Positions 8,305 to 16,856 of a stretch of 64,000 nucleotides of DNA are shown here, piece after piece (positions within the stretch are counted from its first letter, which is position 1; every line of letters starts with the position of its first letter). The translations under genes and the position numbers were made by a program. The stretch comes from Polynucleobacter sp. MWH-Berg-3C6 (lineage in GTDB: Bacteria; Pseudomonadota; Gammaproteobacteria; Burkholderiales; Burkholderiaceae): positions 186,001 to 250,000 of the forward strand of contig NZ_JACVPN010000001.1 in assembly GCF_018881855.1 (NCBI RefSeq). Direction: 5' to 3'. The notes beneath the pieces were generated by a model. It was not told the origin of the DNA. It searched no databases and worked only from the letters and a program-made list of their open reading frames with translations.

Positions 8305-8919
8305 TTAGGCGCTCTGCAAAGTTTGGACAGTGCGCTTATCACGCCAGCTGTTTTGAGTTGTCACGCTAAATAAATCAAACTGCTTTAAGGCAACATCCAT
8401 ATTTTGATCAGGGCGCAATGCAAAGCTATCAAAGCCAACGCGGGCACCTTGTAGGAGTTGATCAATCAGCACATCACCAATCGCGCGGATCTCACCAGTC
8501 CATTGAAAGCGATCACGCAAGAGGGCTGCAGTACTAAAGCTTCTACCATCTCTGAAGATAGGGAAGTGCGCTACTACCAAAGGCCATACTTGCTTGCCAG
8601 CTTCGATCACCTCTGCATGCTTGAGAATGTCATCATCCGCCGCAAACCAAACACCGATTTGGCTATTTTTTGCTTTAGCTCGGATGTCAGACTCATGGTG
8701 ATGTGAATCCAGTTGACTCAGCCACCAGGCAAATGGCACCAGTACTTTCTGTTTGCTGTGTTCCAGGTCGGGCAGCGTCAAATCACCACCTTCATCTTTG
8801 TTTGCATTCTGATCACCACCCCAAATCAACCACTCATTAGTAGCTAAACTGGGTTTGCCACCTTTAGGAAAATGCAAAATCTGATCATGCGCTGCAATGA
8901 TATTTGTTATCAAGCTCAT
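8305..8919 (-). CDS. DUF934 protein of the sulfite-reductase operon
   Basis: A 204-residue cytoplasmic protein whose C-terminal ~110 residues (FPIFRDGRSFSTAALLRDRF onward, including GEIRAIGDVLIDQL and GFDSF) match DUF934, almost always encoded right after cysI in Beta- and Gammaproteobacteria. Its start codon overlaps the cysI stop by four bases (ATGA), implying translational coupling. The biochemical role is not established; a structural or assembly partner of the reductase is usually proposed. Confidence 0.85.
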   Translation of the reverse strand: MSLITNIIAAHDQILHFPKGGKPSLATNEWLIWGGDQNANKDEGGDLTLPDLEHSKQKVLVPFAWWLSQLDSHHHESDIRAKAKNSQIGVWFAADDDILKHAEVIEAGKQVWPLVVAHFPIFRDGRSFSTAALLRDRFQWTGEIRAIGDVLIDQLLQGARVGFDSFALRPDQNMDVALKQFDLFSVTTQNSWRDKRTVQTLQSA

Positions 8920-10619
8920 GCTACATCTCCTACTGTTTCAGCCTTCTCTTTCTTCTTGGCATTTATGTAGGCAGCCTCTTTAAATGGTGCTACCCCAAGA
9001 CGACGATAAGCCTCAATGAAGGATTCATCTTCATTGCGCTGCTTTACATAGGTGTTGATGATATTGCTCATGACATCGGGGATTTCATCAGCGTAGAAAG
9101 AGGGGCCGATTACTTTGCCGATCGCAGCCTCATTGCCTTGCTCTCCACCAAGAGTGATTTGATACCACTCTTCACCGTCTTTATCGACACCTAAAACACC
9201 GATATTGCCCACGTGGTGATGGCCACAAGAGTTAATACATCCTGAAATGTTTAAGCTGATATCACCTAGATCAAATAGGTAGTCCAGATCATCAAAGCGC
9301 TCCTGAATCGCCTTGGCAATGGGCAGTGATTTGGCGTTAGCTAAAGAGCAGAAGTCACCACCAGGGCAGGCAATGATGTCAGTGAGTAGGCCAATATTAG
9401 GTAATGCTACTTTTTGTCTTTTCGCTTCTTGCCAAAGCTTGTAGAGCTTAGATTGCTCTACATCAGCTAGCACTAGGTTTTGTTCATGGGTTGCCCGCAA
9501 TTCACCAAAGCTATATTGATCTGCAAGATCTGCAATAGCCAACATCTGCGCAGTAGTGGCATCACCAGGCGCTACTGTGCCATGAGGCTTGAGTGAGAGA
9601 ATGACGCTGGCATAGCCCGGCACTTGATGGGCTTTGACGTTGCGCTCCAGCCATCTTGCAAATGCCGCTCTTTCTGCTTCATTTGCCGTATTAATGACTT
9701 GCTCGTCAGAGAGCTTGGGCAAAGTCTGATAATTGGGCTTAGTAAAGTGTTTGGCAACACGATCCCACTCTGCTTGAGTGAAGTTGTCATCACCTGCTTT
9801 GTTGTGGAGCCATTCGCCTTCAATCTGGCGCGCAAACTCTGCTGGTCCCAGGGCCTTGACAAAGATCTTGATGCGGGCCTTATACAGATTGTCTCTGCGG
9901 CCAAAGCGGTTATATACCCGTAAGAGGGCAGTGAGGTAACTGGGTAGTAACTGCCATGGCAAGTTAGTTTTAATAAGTGAGCCCAAGATTGGGGTACGAC
10001 CCATGCCGCCACCAGCGTAGATATCTGCAGTCAACTCACCATTGCTCTTTTTAAGCTCAATACCCACATCGTGGCAAAGCAAAATCGTGCGATCTTCTTT
10101 AGCACCATTGATTGCAAACTTAAATTTACGAGGCAAGTGAGCAAACTCCGGATGGAGCGTTGACCATTGACGTAGCAGCTCACAAACGGGGCGTGGATCT
10201 ACATATTCATCAGCGGCCACCCCTGCAAATGCATCACTTGTAATATTGCGGATGCAATTGCCGGATGTTTGAATAGCATGCATTTCGACTTTGGCTAGTT
10301 CAGCCAAAATATCGGGTGTACCTTCTAAGGTAACCCAGTTGAACTGAATGTTTTGTCGGGTAGTGAAGTGCCCATAGCCACGATCATATTTGTCAGCAAT
10401 GAACGCCAGGGTGCGCAATTGTTTGGAGTTAAATAGACCATATGGAATGGCAATACGTAGCATGTAGGCATGGCGCTGGTAATAAAGACCGTTCTGCAAT
10501 CTCAGTGGACGAAACTCTTCCTCAGCTAAGCTGCCATTCAGGCGCCTAGCAACCTGGTCTCTAAATTGGGCAACCCGTTGATCTACCAGGGTTTGGTCAA
10601 TATGGTCATATCTATACAT
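8916..10619 (-). CDS. cysI: Sulfite reductase hemoprotein (nitrite/sulfite reductase family)
   Basis: A siroheme and [4Fe-4S] enzyme that reduces sulfite to sulfide in assimilation. The 567-residue length is usual. Two ferredoxin-like half domains start at about residues 55 (LQNGLYYQRHAYMLRI) and 340. The cluster ligands are C418 and C424 (CPGGDFC) and C461 and C465 (GCINSCG); C465 bridges to siroheme. RHAYMLRIAIPYG and TTRQNIQFNW form siroheme-binding strands. Nitrite reductase is possible in principle, but coupling to DUF934 and cobA favours sulfite. No flavoprotein subunit (CysJ) is next to it, so ferredoxin is a plausible donor. The start has no clear Shine-Dalgarno. Confidence 0.9.
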   Translation of the reverse strand: MYRYDHIDQTLVDQRVAQFRDQVARRLNGSLAEEEFRPLRLQNGLYYQRHAYMLRIAIPYGLFNSKQLRTLAFIADKYDRGYGHFTTRQNIQFNWVTLEGTPDILAELAKVEMHAIQTSGNCIRNITSDAFAGVAADEYVDPRPVCELLRQWSTLHPEFAHLPRKFKFAINGAKEDRTILLCHDVGIELKKSNGELTADIYAGGGMGRTPILGSLIKTNLPWQLLPSYLTALLRVYNRFGRRDNLYKARIKIFVKALGPAEFARQIEGEWLHNKAGDDNFTQAEWDRVAKHFTKPNYQTLPKLSDEQVINTANEAERAAFARWLERNVKAHQVPGYASVILSLKPHGTVAPGDATTAQMLAIADLADQYSFGELRATHEQNLVLADVEQSKLYKLWQEAKRQKVALPNIGLLTDIIACPGGDFCSLANAKSLPIAKAIQERFDDLDYLFDLGDISLNISGCINSCGHHHVGNIGVLGVDKDGEEWYQITLGGEQGNEAAIGKVIGPSFYADEIPDVMSNIINTYVKQRNEDESFIEAYRRLGVAPFKEAAYINAKKKEKAETVGDVA

Positions 10620-10789
10620 AGGAGACGATTGTCTAGGGCTTTTGATATTGCTACAAATACTTAAAAGTCGTTTCCATATAGCGATTTAGATATATAACGG
10701 GGTATTGATTCGCCTGCCTAAACCCCCTTCTTTGGAAAAGTAACAAAAGTTCCGTTTGACAGAATCTGTTATGCAGAATATTATGGGTG

Positions 10790-11069
10790 ATGATCCACTC
10801 TTTCTCATGTAAAGCGACTGAAGCCCTATTTCATAGCAAAGCCATCAGTCAGATTTAGAAGTATTGAGAGGCTGGCTCGAAGAAAGTTATTACAAATTCA
10901 TGCTGCGACTGTTTTATTAGATCTGCGTATCCCGCCCGGAAACATGTTGGAGTCTTTACATCGAAATCGGAAGGGCCAGCACAGTATTCGAATTAATAAC
11001 CAGTGGCGCATTTGTTTTATTTGGAAAGAAGATGGCGCATACAGTGTAGAGATTGTGGATTATCACTAA
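10790..11069 (+). pseudogene. higB: higB-type toxin gene with a frameshift
   Basis: From ATG 10790 the frame encodes a HigB start (MIHSFSCKATEALFHSK) but then hits a stop at 10856. From base 10842, one position over, a frame runs to TAA at 11069 and encodes the rest of HigB: SVRFRSIERLARRKL, AATVLLDLRIPPGN, GQHSIRINNQWRICF and the terminal VEIVDYH. Joining the parts after AAA at 10838-10840 and skipping one base gives about 92 residues, the normal HigB length. HigB is a RelE-fold, ribosome-dependent mRNA endonuclease. Either the toxin is inactivated by one inserted base, or the site is a sequencing error or recoded. Confidence 0.75.
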
Positions 11070-11074
11070 GGCAT

Positions 11075-11383
11075 ATGACGATGACAAAATTACTCGATGA
11101 AATTCACCCAGGAGAAATTCTGCTAGAGGACTTTATGAAGCCTATGGGCATCACTGCGCGTCAATTAGCTGCCGACATAGATGTCTCTCCAAGTCGCATT
11201 AGTGAGATTGTTCATGGAACTCGACCAATTACTGCTGATACAGCCTTACGACTAGGATTATTTTTCTCTATGGAGCCCCGCTTTTGGCTCAACCTTCAGT
11301 CAGAATACGATATGAGAATAGCAAAGAGAACGCTACAAAAGGAAATAGAGCCTAGGATACGTGTGTTCCAGATGGCTACTTAA
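11075..11383 (+). CDS. higA: HigA-family antitoxin (XRE helix-turn-helix)
   Basis: A DNA-binding antitoxin that would neutralise HigB and repress its own operon. It starts five bases after the higB stop. I chose ATG 11075 (MTMTKLLDEIHPGEIL); ATG 11081 is equally possible. Upstream codons of the longer open frame (from 11003) lie inside higB. The family features are the N-terminal IHPGEILLEDFMKPMGI, a helix-turn-helix at about residues 28-55 (ITARQLAADIDVSPSRISEI) and the HGTRPITADTALRL stretch with LGLFF. It appears intact while its toxin is broken. Confidence 0.88.
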   Translation: MTMTKLLDEIHPGEILLEDFMKPMGITARQLAADIDVSPSRISEIVHGTRPITADTALRLGLFFSMEPRFWLNLQSEYDMRIAKRTLQKEIEPRIRVFQMAT

Positions 11384-11400
11384 TCAAAAGCAAGAAAGAC

Positions 11401-11772
11401 TTAAAACCGAAATTCCCGATAGTGCCTATAGAGGTTGGCAATCGATGCAAAGCCCAGAATGACGATCAAGATTGAAAAGACGTAATCAATCGTTAGGTAA
11501 GTAAAGATGCCCATTTGAATGAGGATTGCAATGCCGACAAAGGCGGCAATCGACCCCAAAGCTACAAGCTTAAAGTTCGGAATAAAAGCACCCAAAGTAA
11601 TGGCGATAAAGACAATATATAAGTCTGAGACGAGTTGATCTGCTGTAACGAATACCGTGTTGGTAAATTCAGGGTGGGTAAATTTTCCAATAACGGCTAA
11701 TGCCAGGATGCCAGCCAAAATAGCAAAGTTCAACTTTGCTTTAATAATCATTTCTTTGAGCTGATTATTCAT
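11401..11772 (-). CDS. Four-span membrane protein of unknown function
   Basis: A 123-residue protein with four hydrophobic segments (about residues 15-30, 45-65, 68-88 and 92-112) and a basic, Arg-rich tail (YRHYREFRF). No family recognised. It lies 14 bases downstream of another small membrane protein and reads in the same direction as the tctC-amidohydrolase genes, so it may be the last gene of that operon. Its few charged residues suggest an embedded accessory subunit rather than an enzyme. Confidence 0.6.
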   Translation of the reverse strand: MNNQLKEMIIKAKLNFAILAGILALAVIGKFTHPEFTNTVFVTADQLVSDLYIVFIAITLGAFIPNFKLVALGSIAAFVGIAILIQMGIFTYLTIDYVFSILIVILGFASIANLYRHYREFRF

Positions 11773-11786
11773 GATGAATAACTCTT

Positions 11787-12011
11787 TTAAGAGCCGCTAC
11801 CATTAAATACTAAGGTCATCCCAAGCCACAGCAGGATAAAGGCAACCAATATGGTGAGGCCAATTTTCTTGAGAAAATATTCTAGGGTATCCATATAGGC
11901 TTCATCGTTACGACCAAACCAGCGATCAAAACGTTTCCAAACCAGGCGTCCCACTACTAGCGGCAGGAGCATGGCAACAATGCCAAAAATAATGGTGAGG
12001 GTGTTATCCAT
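11787..12011 (-). CDS. Small two-span membrane protein
   Basis: A 74-residue protein with hydrophobic helices at about residues 5-24 and 50-70, separated by a charged loop (WKRFDRWFGRNDEAYMDTLEYFLKK) with aromatic and acidic residues. No family recognised. It sits 53 bases after the amidohydrolase gene and 14 bases before the four-span protein, so the two small proteins could form one membrane unit. Confidence 0.55.
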   Translation of the reverse strand: MDNTLTIIFGIVAMLLPLVVGRLVWKRFDRWFGRNDEAYMDTLEYFLKKIGLTILVAFILLWLGMTLVFNGSGS

Positions 12012-12064
12012 CAGTTGATTTCTTTCTTACTAAATACTGTTTGTACTGTTTGGTTAGCGCTTGT

Positions 12065-12976
12065 TTATGAATTCGGTGCTGCAAAGTCATACAGGATACA
12101 GGGGTTGTCGACCAGGATCGATTTTCTAAGATTTTCATCGACAACCCAGGATCCCAATAGATCACATAGATCGGCATCATGGGGCATTTGCTTCTTGACC
12201 ATGACATGGGGCCAATCGGTTCCCCAAACGAGCCTACTGGGGTTTGCCTTGATCACAGCGTCATTCAATGGGCGCATATCTACGTAGGGAAGATCACCAT
12301 CGCAAATCCGATAAGGCCCCGTCATTTTGACCCAAGCATGGTTGCTTTTGAGAAGCTCTAAAAGCCCTAAGAAACCCTCATCTTTAACACCATGTTTTGC
12401 ATGGGAGTAACCAAAATGCCCAAAGACTAAATCTACCGGAAAGTTTTCAAACACTTTAGCGAGATCGGGATATTCATTCACATGCATCAGTAACTCTAGA
12501 TGCCAGCCAAAAGGTTTGATGCGGTTGGCCAAATCTTTTAAATTTTTAATGGGTAGCCCAGCAGATTTATCGGCAACATCAACAATATTGCAGCGAATGC
12601 CACGGACGCCAGCACTGTGCAGTTCTTCTAAGTAGGCATCAGTGATTTCTTGAGGATTGCTCGGAATCACTGCAACCCCGCGCAATTGCTCAGGATGGCT
12701 ATTGAGTGCAGCAAGCATCGCGCGATTGTCTGTGCCGTACACACTGGGTTGTACTAGCACTGCGCGATCTACCCCCAGCATCTTGAGTAAGTTTTGGTAA
12801 CTTTCTAGTGTGGCATCAGGCGGTGTATAGATGCGCTCTTGCGCATACGGATATTGGCCAGCTGGCCCACAAACGTGGGCATGACAGTCCACCGCCCCGG
12901 ATGGAAATACGATTTTGGGAGATCGTATTTCGTAATCAGGGGCTTGGCACAGTGGTGCAAAAATAGCTTGATTCAA
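12065..12976 (-). CDS. Amidohydrolase-2 family hydrolase (2-pyrone-4,6-dicarboxylate lactonase-like)
   Basis: A TIM-barrel metal-dependent hydrolase. The metal-binding DCHAHV near the N-terminus, a barrel with VLVQPSVYG, a VFGHFGYSHAKHG segment and WGTDWPHVM near the C-terminus (with the catalytic Asp) match the family that opens lactone rings such as 2-pyrone-4,6-dicarboxylate. The frame extends to ATG 13066 but that overlaps the upstream gene by 74 bases. TTG at 12976 removes the overlap and gives about 303 residues; it is the preferred but uncertain start. Pairing with a Bug/TctC receptor suggests uptake and breakdown of a small carboxylate or aromatic ring-cleavage product. Confidence 0.78.
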   Translation of the reverse strand: MNQAIFAPLCQAPDYEIRSPKIVFPSGAVDCHAHVCGPAGQYPYAQERIYTPPDATLESYQNLLKMLGVDRAVLVQPSVYGTDNRAMLAALNSHPEQLRGVAVIPSNPQEITDAYLEELHSAGVRGIRCNIVDVADKSAGLPIKNLKDLANRIKPFGWHLELLMHVNEYPDLAKVFENFPVDLVFGHFGYSHAKHGVKDEGFLGLLELLKSNHAWVKMTGPYRICDGDLPYVDMRPLNDAVIKANPSRLVWGTDWPHVMVKKQMPHDADLCDLLGSWVVDENLRKSILVDNPCILYDFAAPNS

Positions 12977-12992
12977 AATGAGCTCTACTACT

Positions 12993-14000
12993 TTATTGCG
13001 GTTCGATATTCGCTTCTTTGGCAATCTTTTGATACTTGGCCATTTCTTCACGAACAAACTTAGCAAATTCAGTAGGGCTCATTGGAGTTGCTTTGATGCC
13101 TTTGGTTTCATAAGCAGTTTTGACTTCGGGATCTTGCATCGATTGATTAATATCAGTATTGATCTTTTTCACTACCGCAGCTGGAGTGCCTGCGGGAGCC
13201 CACACACCAAACCAAAGACCGATTTCAAAAGCAGGGTAGCCTTGCTCAGCAATGCTAGCAATCTCTGGAACTGCGGCATTACGAGTTTTGCTCGTCACGC
13301 CTAATGCTCGCACTTTGCCGCCCTTAAGTTGACCAATCGCAGTATCGAGTGGCGCCATATAAAAAGCAGTGCGACCAGACATGGTGTCAGCAATGGCTTC
13401 TGGGGATCCTTTGTATGGCACATGAATCAGCTTGATACCCATCACTTGATTAAAGTACTCAGCAGCTAAATGGGTAGAGCTACCAACCCCAGCAGAAGCG
13501 AAGGTAATTTCTCCTGGTTTGGATTTAGCGGCAATCACCAAATCTCGAATACTTTGATAAGGGCCATCTGCTGCGGTAATCATCACGTAAGGAGTTTGCC
13601 CAAGAATGGCGACATCAACCAAGCTCTTGAGTGGGTCATAAGGTAGCTTCTTATAAATCGCTGGATTGGCTGCATACGATGCGGATTGCACCAGTAAGGT
13701 ATAGCCATCGGGCTCCGAGTTCACGACCACACCAGTGCCAATTAATCCGCCCGCACCAGGGCGATTTTCAATAATGACCGATTGCTTCCAGGTTTCAGAA
13801 AGACTTTTTGCAACTACCCGACCAGCGATATCCGCGCCAGAGCCGGTAGTTAATGGCACCACCATTTTGACGGTGCGGTTAGGATAGTTTTGCGCATGGC
13901 TTTGCTGGTTAAGACTTGCTAGCGTAAGAAAGCTCAAGGCCAAGAAGGCTTTTCCAAGCTTGAGGGCGCCCTGACCCTGATTAGGTAATGTAAACATCAT
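12993..14000 (-). CDS. Tripartite tricarboxylate transporter receptor (Bug/TctC family)
   Basis: A periplasmic binding protein that captures carboxylates. A signal peptide ends near SHAQ (about residue 36), followed by NYPNRTVKMVVPLTTGSGADIAGR and ENRPGAGGLIGTGVV, the two loops that bind the ligand in Bug proteins. No TctA/TctB membrane subunits are beside it; orphan Bug receptors are abundant in Burkholderiales. The start could be the second ATG (13997), which is better spaced from the AAGGAG sequence upstream. The ligand is unknown. Confidence 0.88.
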   Translation of the reverse strand: MMFTLPNQGQGALKLGKAFLALSFLTLASLNQQSHAQNYPNRTVKMVVPLTTGSGADIAGRVVAKSLSETWKQSVIIENRPGAGGLIGTGVVVNSEPDGYTLLVQSASYAANPAIYKKLPYDPLKSLVDVAILGQTPYVMITAADGPYQSIRDLVIAAKSKPGEITFASAGVGSSTHLAAEYFNQVMGIKLIHVPYKGSPEAIADTMSGRTAFYMAPLDTAIGQLKGGKVRALGVTSKTRNAAVPEIASIAEQGYPAFEIGLWFGVWAPAGTPAAVVKKINTDINQSMQDPEVKTAYETKGIKATPMSPTEFAKFVREEMAKYQKIAKEANIEPQ

Positions 14001-14105
14001 GTCTCCTTGGAGTTTTTATCGTTTTTTATAGTTTCATCGGATAATCTAACATGCTCTAGTCAATAGATAAATAGAAGCTAGTAGAAATAGAGAAGGTGGA
14101 GACAA

Positions 14106-14921
14106 ATGACACAAATGCATGATGCCCAGACCGTCAAGGTAAATGGGGTAGATATCGCCTACCGATTTGATGGCCCCAAAGATGGCCGCGTTTTATTGGT
14201 AGCAAATAGTTTGATGGCCAATGGCAGTATGTGGGATTGGAATGTGCCGGCATTGGCTGATCGCTATCGCGTACTGCGCTATGACAAAAGAGGGCATGGA
14301 CAATCGGCAGTCAGCCCCGGTCCATACACGATTGCTCAATTAGCAGATGATGCGGTGGGATTATTAGATGCACTCGGAATTGCAAAAGCCCACTTTATGG
14401 GTTTATCTATTGGCGGCATGATTGGTCAGCAATTAGGCGCTCGTTATCCAGAGCGTATTTACTCCCTATCACTTTGTAACACCGCCTCTGAAATGCCACC
14501 ACGCAGTTTGTGGGAAGAGCGTTTTGAGATTGCACGTACACAAGGTATTGCTGGCTTGGTTGATGGCACGATCAAGCGTTGGTTTACTGCACCATTCATC
14601 GAGCGTGCTCCAGGTGATATTGAAAAAGTACGTCAAATGATTTTGGCTACTAATGTGGATGGCTATATGGGTTGCGGCAGTGCCGTGCGCGATATGGCGC
14701 AAAGCACGATGCTTCTCAAGATTAAAACACCTACTTTGGTTCTCTCAGGCAGGCATGATCCAGCCTGTACAGTAGATCAGGGCACTGTTTTGCATCGCCT
14801 CATTGATGGCTCTAAGATGGTGGTGCTGGAAGATGCAGCGCACTTATCTAATATTGAGCAGCCTGCCGCATTTAATCGCACAGTACGAGAATTCATGGAC
14901 TCTGTAGATCAGACTTTGTAA
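14106..14921 (+). CDS. pcaD: 3-oxoadipate enol-lactonase-like alpha/beta hydrolase
   Basis: An alpha/beta hydrolase of 271 residues resembling PcaD, which hydrolyses 3-oxoadipate enol-lactone in protocatechuate/catechol breakdown. The nucleophile is S101 in GLSIGG, the acid is about D218 (SGRHDPACT) and the base histidine is in EDAAHLSNIEQP (about 246). The RYDKRGHGQS segment forms the oxyanion region. No other pca genes lie in the window, so the substrate may differ. It is divergent from tctC with an A+T-rich gap, and a GGTGGAGA sequence precedes the start. Confidence 0.75.
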   Translation: MTQMHDAQTVKVNGVDIAYRFDGPKDGRVLLVANSLMANGSMWDWNVPALADRYRVLRYDKRGHGQSAVSPGPYTIAQLADDAVGLLDALGIAKAHFMGLSIGGMIGQQLGARYPERIYSLSLCNTASEMPPRSLWEERFEIARTQGIAGLVDGTIKRWFTAPFIERAPGDIEKVRQMILATNVDGYMGCGSAVRDMAQSTMLLKIKTPTLVLSGRHDPACTVDQGTVLHRLIDGSKMVVLEDAAHLSNIEQPAAFNRTVREFMDSVDQTL

Positions 14922-14971
14922 GACCCAATATTTATTCAGAAATTTAATCGCATTAACTTTAGAAAGCACCC

Positions 14972-15562
14972 ATGACCGAACTATCTAGCACTCAAATACA
15001 AGAGATCCGCACACAAGTATTGGGCGCAGCCGCAAAGGTGCCTGGTGCGCTCATTGGTCTGGGAATCTTGTTTGTCGTACTGGGGATGATTGGCGTTGCT
15101 GGACAAACACTCTTCTCATTTGTATCCATTAATGTGTTGGGCATCTTTTTGTTTGCTGGCGGTGTTTTACAAGCATTGCATGCAATGAAGTCCAAAGGCT
15201 GGAAGAGTGTGGGCGTACAAATGCTCCTGGCTATTTTGTATATAGCCGCTGCAATCTTTACCTGGGCATTTCCGATTCCTGCATTGGAGGCCATTACCTT
15301 ATGGATGGCAGCGATTTTCTTTGCAACCGGTGTACTGCGTTTAATTGCTGCATTTCAACATCGCCATTTCAATGAATGGATTTGGTTGGCACTTTCTGCT
15401 GCGCTGTCGATCTTGATGGGTGTACTTATTATGAATAGCTATCCAGCATCAAGCTTATGGCTACCAGGTCTGCTCATCGCTATTGAATTAATATTGCAAG
15501 GCTGGTCCCTACTATTCCTGGGCTTGGCAGCGAAGTCGGTAGCAAAGTCATTTACTAAGTAA
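14972..15562 (+). CDS. HdeD-like (DUF308) membrane protein
   Basis: A 196-residue protein with six predicted membrane helices arranged as three similar pairs, each with a GxxxxxxG-type small-residue pattern (for example GIGILFVVLGMIG-like and SAALSILMGVLIM). This matches the HdeD/DUF308 family; E. coli HdeD contributes to acid resistance. It begins 50 bases after pcaD in the same direction. The N-terminal ~30 residues are hydrophilic. The function in this organism is not shown. Confidence 0.75.
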   Translation: MTELSSTQIQEIRTQVLGAAAKVPGALIGLGILFVVLGMIGVAGQTLFSFVSINVLGIFLFAGGVLQALHAMKSKGWKSVGVQMLLAILYIAAAIFTWAFPIPALEAITLWMAAIFFATGVLRLIAAFQHRHFNEWIWLALSAALSILMGVLIMNSYPASSLWLPGLLIAIELILQGWSLLFLGLAAKSVAKSFTK

Positions 15563-15589
15563 TTTCACAAGTTATCAAGAGTAGCCATC

Positions 15590-15769
15590 ATGGCAATGAA
15601 AAAAACGGATCTGTATAAGAACCTAGCCTTAACTACTGCTCAGCGTATGAAAAATGCTGCCAAGACTCCTAAACTTGGGGCTGCTGAAGCAAAAGCGAAA
15701 ACTAAAAAAGAGCTAGCAGAGGCAAACCCGATGCTAGCTTCTTTAATGGGCAAGAAAAAAGCAAAGTAA
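15590..15769 (+). CDS. Small Lys/Ala-rich basic protein (59 aa)
   Basis: ATG 15590 opens a 59-residue frame, 27 bases after the HdeD-like gene and 5 bases before the acyltransferase start. It has many Lys and Ala residues (KTKKELAEAN, a GKKKAK tail) and a likely helical centre. It is highly basic with no membrane segment, suggesting nucleic-acid or anionic-surface binding. No family recognised. The second ATG (15596) is also possible. The tight fit between its neighbours supports a real gene. Confidence 0.5.
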   Translation: MAMKKTDLYKNLALTTAQRMKNAAKTPKLGAAEAKAKTKKELAEANPMLASLMGKKKAK

Positions 15770-15774
15770 TTCTC

Positions 15775-16839
15775 TTGAAGCAATCCTCACCATTTCTTCT
15801 GATTGATTTCTTAAGGGTCTTTGCAGCCCTTTTAATTATTCTTCATCATTTATCAAGCTATGGACAAATAGCGCAAGACGCACTTACTGTATTGCCGGGA
15901 CTGATGAATTGGCTGTTTGAGTATGGTCGTTATGCTGTGCAAATTTTCTTGGTGATGGCGGGCTACTTGGCTGCCCAGTCATTAACTCGCTATGCTAACG
16001 TCAAATTTAGCGCTCAAGGCTTGCTCAAGGTCATCCTCAATCGCTATCTACGTCTCTTTACTCCTTATGCTGCGGCATTAATCTTGACGATGGCTTGTGC
16101 TTACATCGCTCGTTTTTGGGTGAATGATGAATTCGTGGGCGAATCAGAAACGCTCTCACAATTTTTAGCCCATCTCTTTTTTATTCAGGGGATCTTGGGT
16201 TTGGATTCTATCTCGGCAGGCGCTTGGTATATCGCAATTGATTGGCAGCTGTATTCAGTCTTAGCTATTTTGCTGATTTCTTTTCCAAGATATCAAGCGG
16301 TCATTTGGGTTATTAGTGTGCTAGCAGTGAGTTCACTTTTATTTTTCAATCGCTCAGGAATTTATGAGGCTTACTTCATTTACTTTATCGGCTCTTATGG
16401 CTTGGGAGTCTTGGTTTATCTGGCTAAGTCCTTTGAGAACCAGGGCGTCAATCGCTTAGCTAAGATTGCGTTATTGCTGATCGGGTTGATCATTGCTATT
16501 TCTTCGTTCCAGCAAATTTGGCTCAGAAACTTCTTGGCGTGGTTTGTTGCGATGGCATTGCTATTTTGGGGAAATCAATCCTATCAATCTATGGGCGAGG
16601 GCAAAAGCGCTTTCTTGAGGGCGGTCACCTGGGGTAGCCAGCGCTCCTACTGTGCATTTCTGATTCACTTTGCATTTATCTTGCTCGCCAACACCCTATA
16701 TATAGCGACAGGAATGTATGCCCATGAAAGTGGAGCACTAGCAATTGCATTCATGTTGGGGGTAGTGGGGTGCAGCACGATTGCCGCTAATTATTTATAT
16801 CGCGCCGTTGAAGTTCCAGCACTGCGCCTGAAGATCTAA
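15775..16839 (+). CDS. Acyltransferase family 3 (OafA/ExoZ-like) membrane protein
   Basis: An integral-membrane acyltransferase that adds acetyl or similar groups to surface polysaccharides or lipids. About ten hydrophobic segments are present in 354 residues. The family's catalytic signature is at the N-terminus: DFLRVFAALLIILHH, with R and the two H residues spaced as in OafA. A TTG start at 15775 is needed to include this motif, as no upstream ATG is in frame. The C-terminus lacks the SGNH domain of the longer OafA type, making it ExoZ-like. The target glycan is unknown. Confidence 0.82.
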   Translation: MKQSSPFLLIDFLRVFAALLIILHHLSSYGQIAQDALTVLPGLMNWLFEYGRYAVQIFLVMAGYLAAQSLTRYANVKFSAQGLLKVILNRYLRLFTPYAAALILTMACAYIARFWVNDEFVGESETLSQFLAHLFFIQGILGLDSISAGAWYIAIDWQLYSVLAILLISFPRYQAVIWVISVLAVSSLLFFNRSGIYEAYFIYFIGSYGLGVLVYLAKSFENQGVNRLAKIALLLIGLIIAISSFQQIWLRNFLAWFVAMALLFWGNQSYQSMGEGKSAFLRAVTWGSQRSYCAFLIHFAFILLANTLYIATGMYAHESGALAIAFMLGVVGCSTIAANYLYRAVEVPALRLKI

Positions 16840-16856
16840 TTCTAGACTTACGTTAT

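Noticed and set aside
10620-10789. Possible CysB-type operator upstream of cysI
   Set aside because: The gap is A+T-rich but contains no arrangement I can distinguish from background; CysB sites are too degenerate to call by eye.
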